From DATGCT01 sp964495575 (lineage in GTDB: Bacteria > Patescibacteriota > Minisyncoccia > UBA6257 > GWB1-50-10), in contig CAZBVS010000021.1 of the NCBI GenBank assembly GCA_964495575.1, positions 1 through 7,549 of the forward strand: a stretch of 7,549 nt of DNA. Reading direction: 5' to 3'. Every line of letters starts with the position of its first letter. The stretch's first letter is position 1. Under the pieces are notes generated by a model. It did no database searches, had not been told where the DNA came from, and was given only the letters and a program-made list of their open reading frames with translations. The translations under genes were made by a program, and so were the position numbers. Shown here piece by piece: positions 6,391 to 7,549 of the stretch.

Positions 6391-7512
6391 ATGATTATTT
6401 TAGGTGTAAATGATGGGCATGATTGCGGGGCTGTTTTGGTGAAAGATGGGAGGATGATTTATGCCGTAAATGAAGAACGTCTTAGTAGAGTGAAAATGGA
6501 TTCAGGGTTTCCTTATAAATCTATAGAAGCTGTCTTTGAAAATTGTAACATTGACCCTAAAAATATTAATTATGTGGCAGTTGGAAATATTACCAAAACT
6601 ACTATTTCTTCTACTAGTGGGTTTTATGGAAATAGAGATAGGATTAAGAATCTTTTTAAAAGAGTATATTATAAGATTGCGGCAGTCAATGGAGATATCT
6701 TGGAAGCCAATTATTTAATTCAGCTACATAAGTTTTTAGGATGTATTATCAGGAATAGAAAAGGGATAAGCGATAGGATTCGTTCTTATGGCATAAATAG
6801 CCCTATAGGATTTTATGATCATCAAATCTGCCATATAAGTTCTGCTTATTATACCAGTGGTTACAGAGAAGCTATAATTGTTTCATTAGACGGGGGAGGA
6901 GATGGATATGCTGGTGCGGTGTATAGGGGTATCAATGGTAGATTGGAGGAAGTTTCTAGAATACCTAAAATAAATTCAATTGGTGTTTTTTGGAAAGCAG
7001 TAACGGAAGCTTGCGGTTTTAATGGGATGCGGCATGGTGGCAAGATAACAGGGCTTGCCGCATATGGAAAATTAAAAAGAACCGAAAAAGTTTATAAACA
7101 AATACGGGATTTGTATGTTATTGATCATGAGAAATTGACCATAAGGCTAAACAATAAAATCCCTTTTATGGAAATGAGGAGTTGGTTTGAAAGGTTAAAA
7201 AATAAATGGGGAATGGAGGCATTAGCAGGAGCGGCTCAGAAATTATTAGAGATCAATATTGTTGGTTTGATAAAGTTGTTATGCGAAAGGTATGGGAAAA
7301 GTAATATTGCATTAGCAGGAGGTATTTTTGCTAATGTTCGTTTAAATCAAAAGATACTGGAATTAGAACAAGTATTTGATATTTTTATTCATCCGAATAT
7401 GGGCGATGGTGGAAAAGCCGCCGGAGCAGCTTTATTTTCTTATTTTAGTAAGAATGATTTTGTAAATAATCTGTCTTTGGAGCATGTTTATTTATGTAAT
7501 GCACCCCATTAG
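6391..7512 (+). CDS. Carbamoyltransferase N-terminal (Kae1-like) domain, possibly truncated by a frameshift
   Basis: This NodU/CmcH/TobZ family protein transfers a carbamoyl group to a hydroxyl of a sugar or antibiotic. The 373 residues cover the Kae1-like domain (Carbam_trans_N) only: LGVNDGHDCGAVLVKDG (4-20), AVNEERLSRVK (25-35), the metal site DHQICHISSAYY (143-154, His144 and His148), VSLDGGGDGYAGAV (164-177), the GGKITGLAAYGK motif (216-227), LAGGIFANVRLNQK (308-321) and MGDGGKAAGAAL (337-348, Asp338). All expected catalytic residues of this domain are present. Family proteins are normally about 550-600 residues, with a C-terminal YrdC-like domain that makes carbamoyl-adenylate; it is missing. 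The chain stops at a TAG (7510-7512) just after LEHVYL, where relatives continue with LGP-like sequence. It starts three bases after the deacetylase stop, without a clear Shine-Dalgarno. Confidence 0.85.
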   Translation: MIILGVNDGHDCGAVLVKDGRMIYAVNEERLSRVKMDSGFPYKSIEAVFENCNIDPKNINYVAVGNITKTTISSTSGFYGNRDRIKNLFKRVYYKIAAVNGDILEANYLIQLHKFLGCIIRNRKGISDRIRSYGINSPIGFYDHQICHISSAYYTSGYREAIIVSLDGGGDGYAGAVYRGINGRLEEVSRIPKINSIGVFWKAVTEACGFNGMRHGGKITGLAAYGKLKRTEKVYKQIRDLYVIDHEKLTIRLNNKIPFMEMRSWFERLKNKWGMEALAGAAQKLLEINIVGLIKLLCERYGKSNIALAGGIFANVRLNQKILELEQVFDIFIHPNMGDGGKAAGAALFSYFSKNDFVNNLSLEHVYLCNAPH

Positions 7513-7549
7513 TCAAGCACTTTTTAAGTTAGAGACAAGCTCTTTGTTA
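7508..7549 (+). other. Open frame continuing past the carbamoyltransferase stop
   Basis: If one base of the C4 run at 7504-7507 is skipped, the chain continues without a stop to the window end as CNAP-ISQALFKLETSSLL, an amphipathic stretch like that expected where the YrdC-like domain begins. An alternative reading of the same frame is a new gene from ATG 7499, overlapping the previous gene by 14 bases, but with no ribosome-binding site at the right distance. Too little sequence is present to choose. Confidence 0.35.

Noticed and set aside
6536..6718. Plus-strand 60-codon frame inside the carbamoyltransferase gene
   Set aside because: Out-of-frame shadow of a strongly conserved domain; the hydrophobic translation comes from AT-rich codons.

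Overview
The window is AT-rich (about one third G+C by eye) and fully packed with plus-strand genes. It holds seven of them: a partial sugar-nucleotide epimerase, a membrane-anchored TPR-LamG protein, a DUF2304-GT2 glycosyltransferase, a B12-binding radical SAM enzyme, a sulfotransferase, a NodB-type deacetylase, and the N-terminal part of a NodU/CmcH-type carbamoyltransferase. There are no rRNA, tRNA, transposase or CRISPR sequences. The style (AT-rich, very tight operon, GC-rich palindrome cctgcctgccggcaggcagg in an AT-rich junction, strictly anaerobic-looking radical SAM enzyme) resembles uncultured bacteria such as Omnitrophota. That placement is an impression, not a demonstration.

Layout. 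1-846: epimerase, entered after its Rossmann glycine motif. 847-889: the only real junction, occupied by a repeat with a perfect 20-bp palindrome. 890-6387: five genes separated by 2-16 bp, almost certainly co-transcribed and translationally coupled. 6391-7512: carbamoyltransferase that stops at the boundary between its Kae1-like and YrdC-like domains, 37 bp before the window ends. No promoter or terminator is convincing, so the operon probably starts upstream and continues downstream.

The genes read as part of a surface- or secreted-glycan locus. The epimerase would make an activated sugar, and the DUF2304-GT2 protein would transfer a sugar at the membrane. The sulfotransferase, deacetylase, carbamoyltransferase and radical SAM enzyme would decorate or remodel the product, and the TPR-LamG protein could act as envelope scaffold or glycan-binding partner. 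This is inference from families and gene order; no substrate can be read from the sequence.

The most unusual structural signal is a small repeat family. One copy lies in frame inside the epimerase gene as a 75-bp imperfect inverted repeat adding about 20 residues. A second supplies the end of the same gene and fills the junction, where it is split by the GC-rich palindrome. A weaker third match underlies the signal anchor of the next gene. The second point of interest is the abrupt end of the carbamoyltransferase, where a one-base shift at a four-C run would restore a reading frame that stays open to the window edge.
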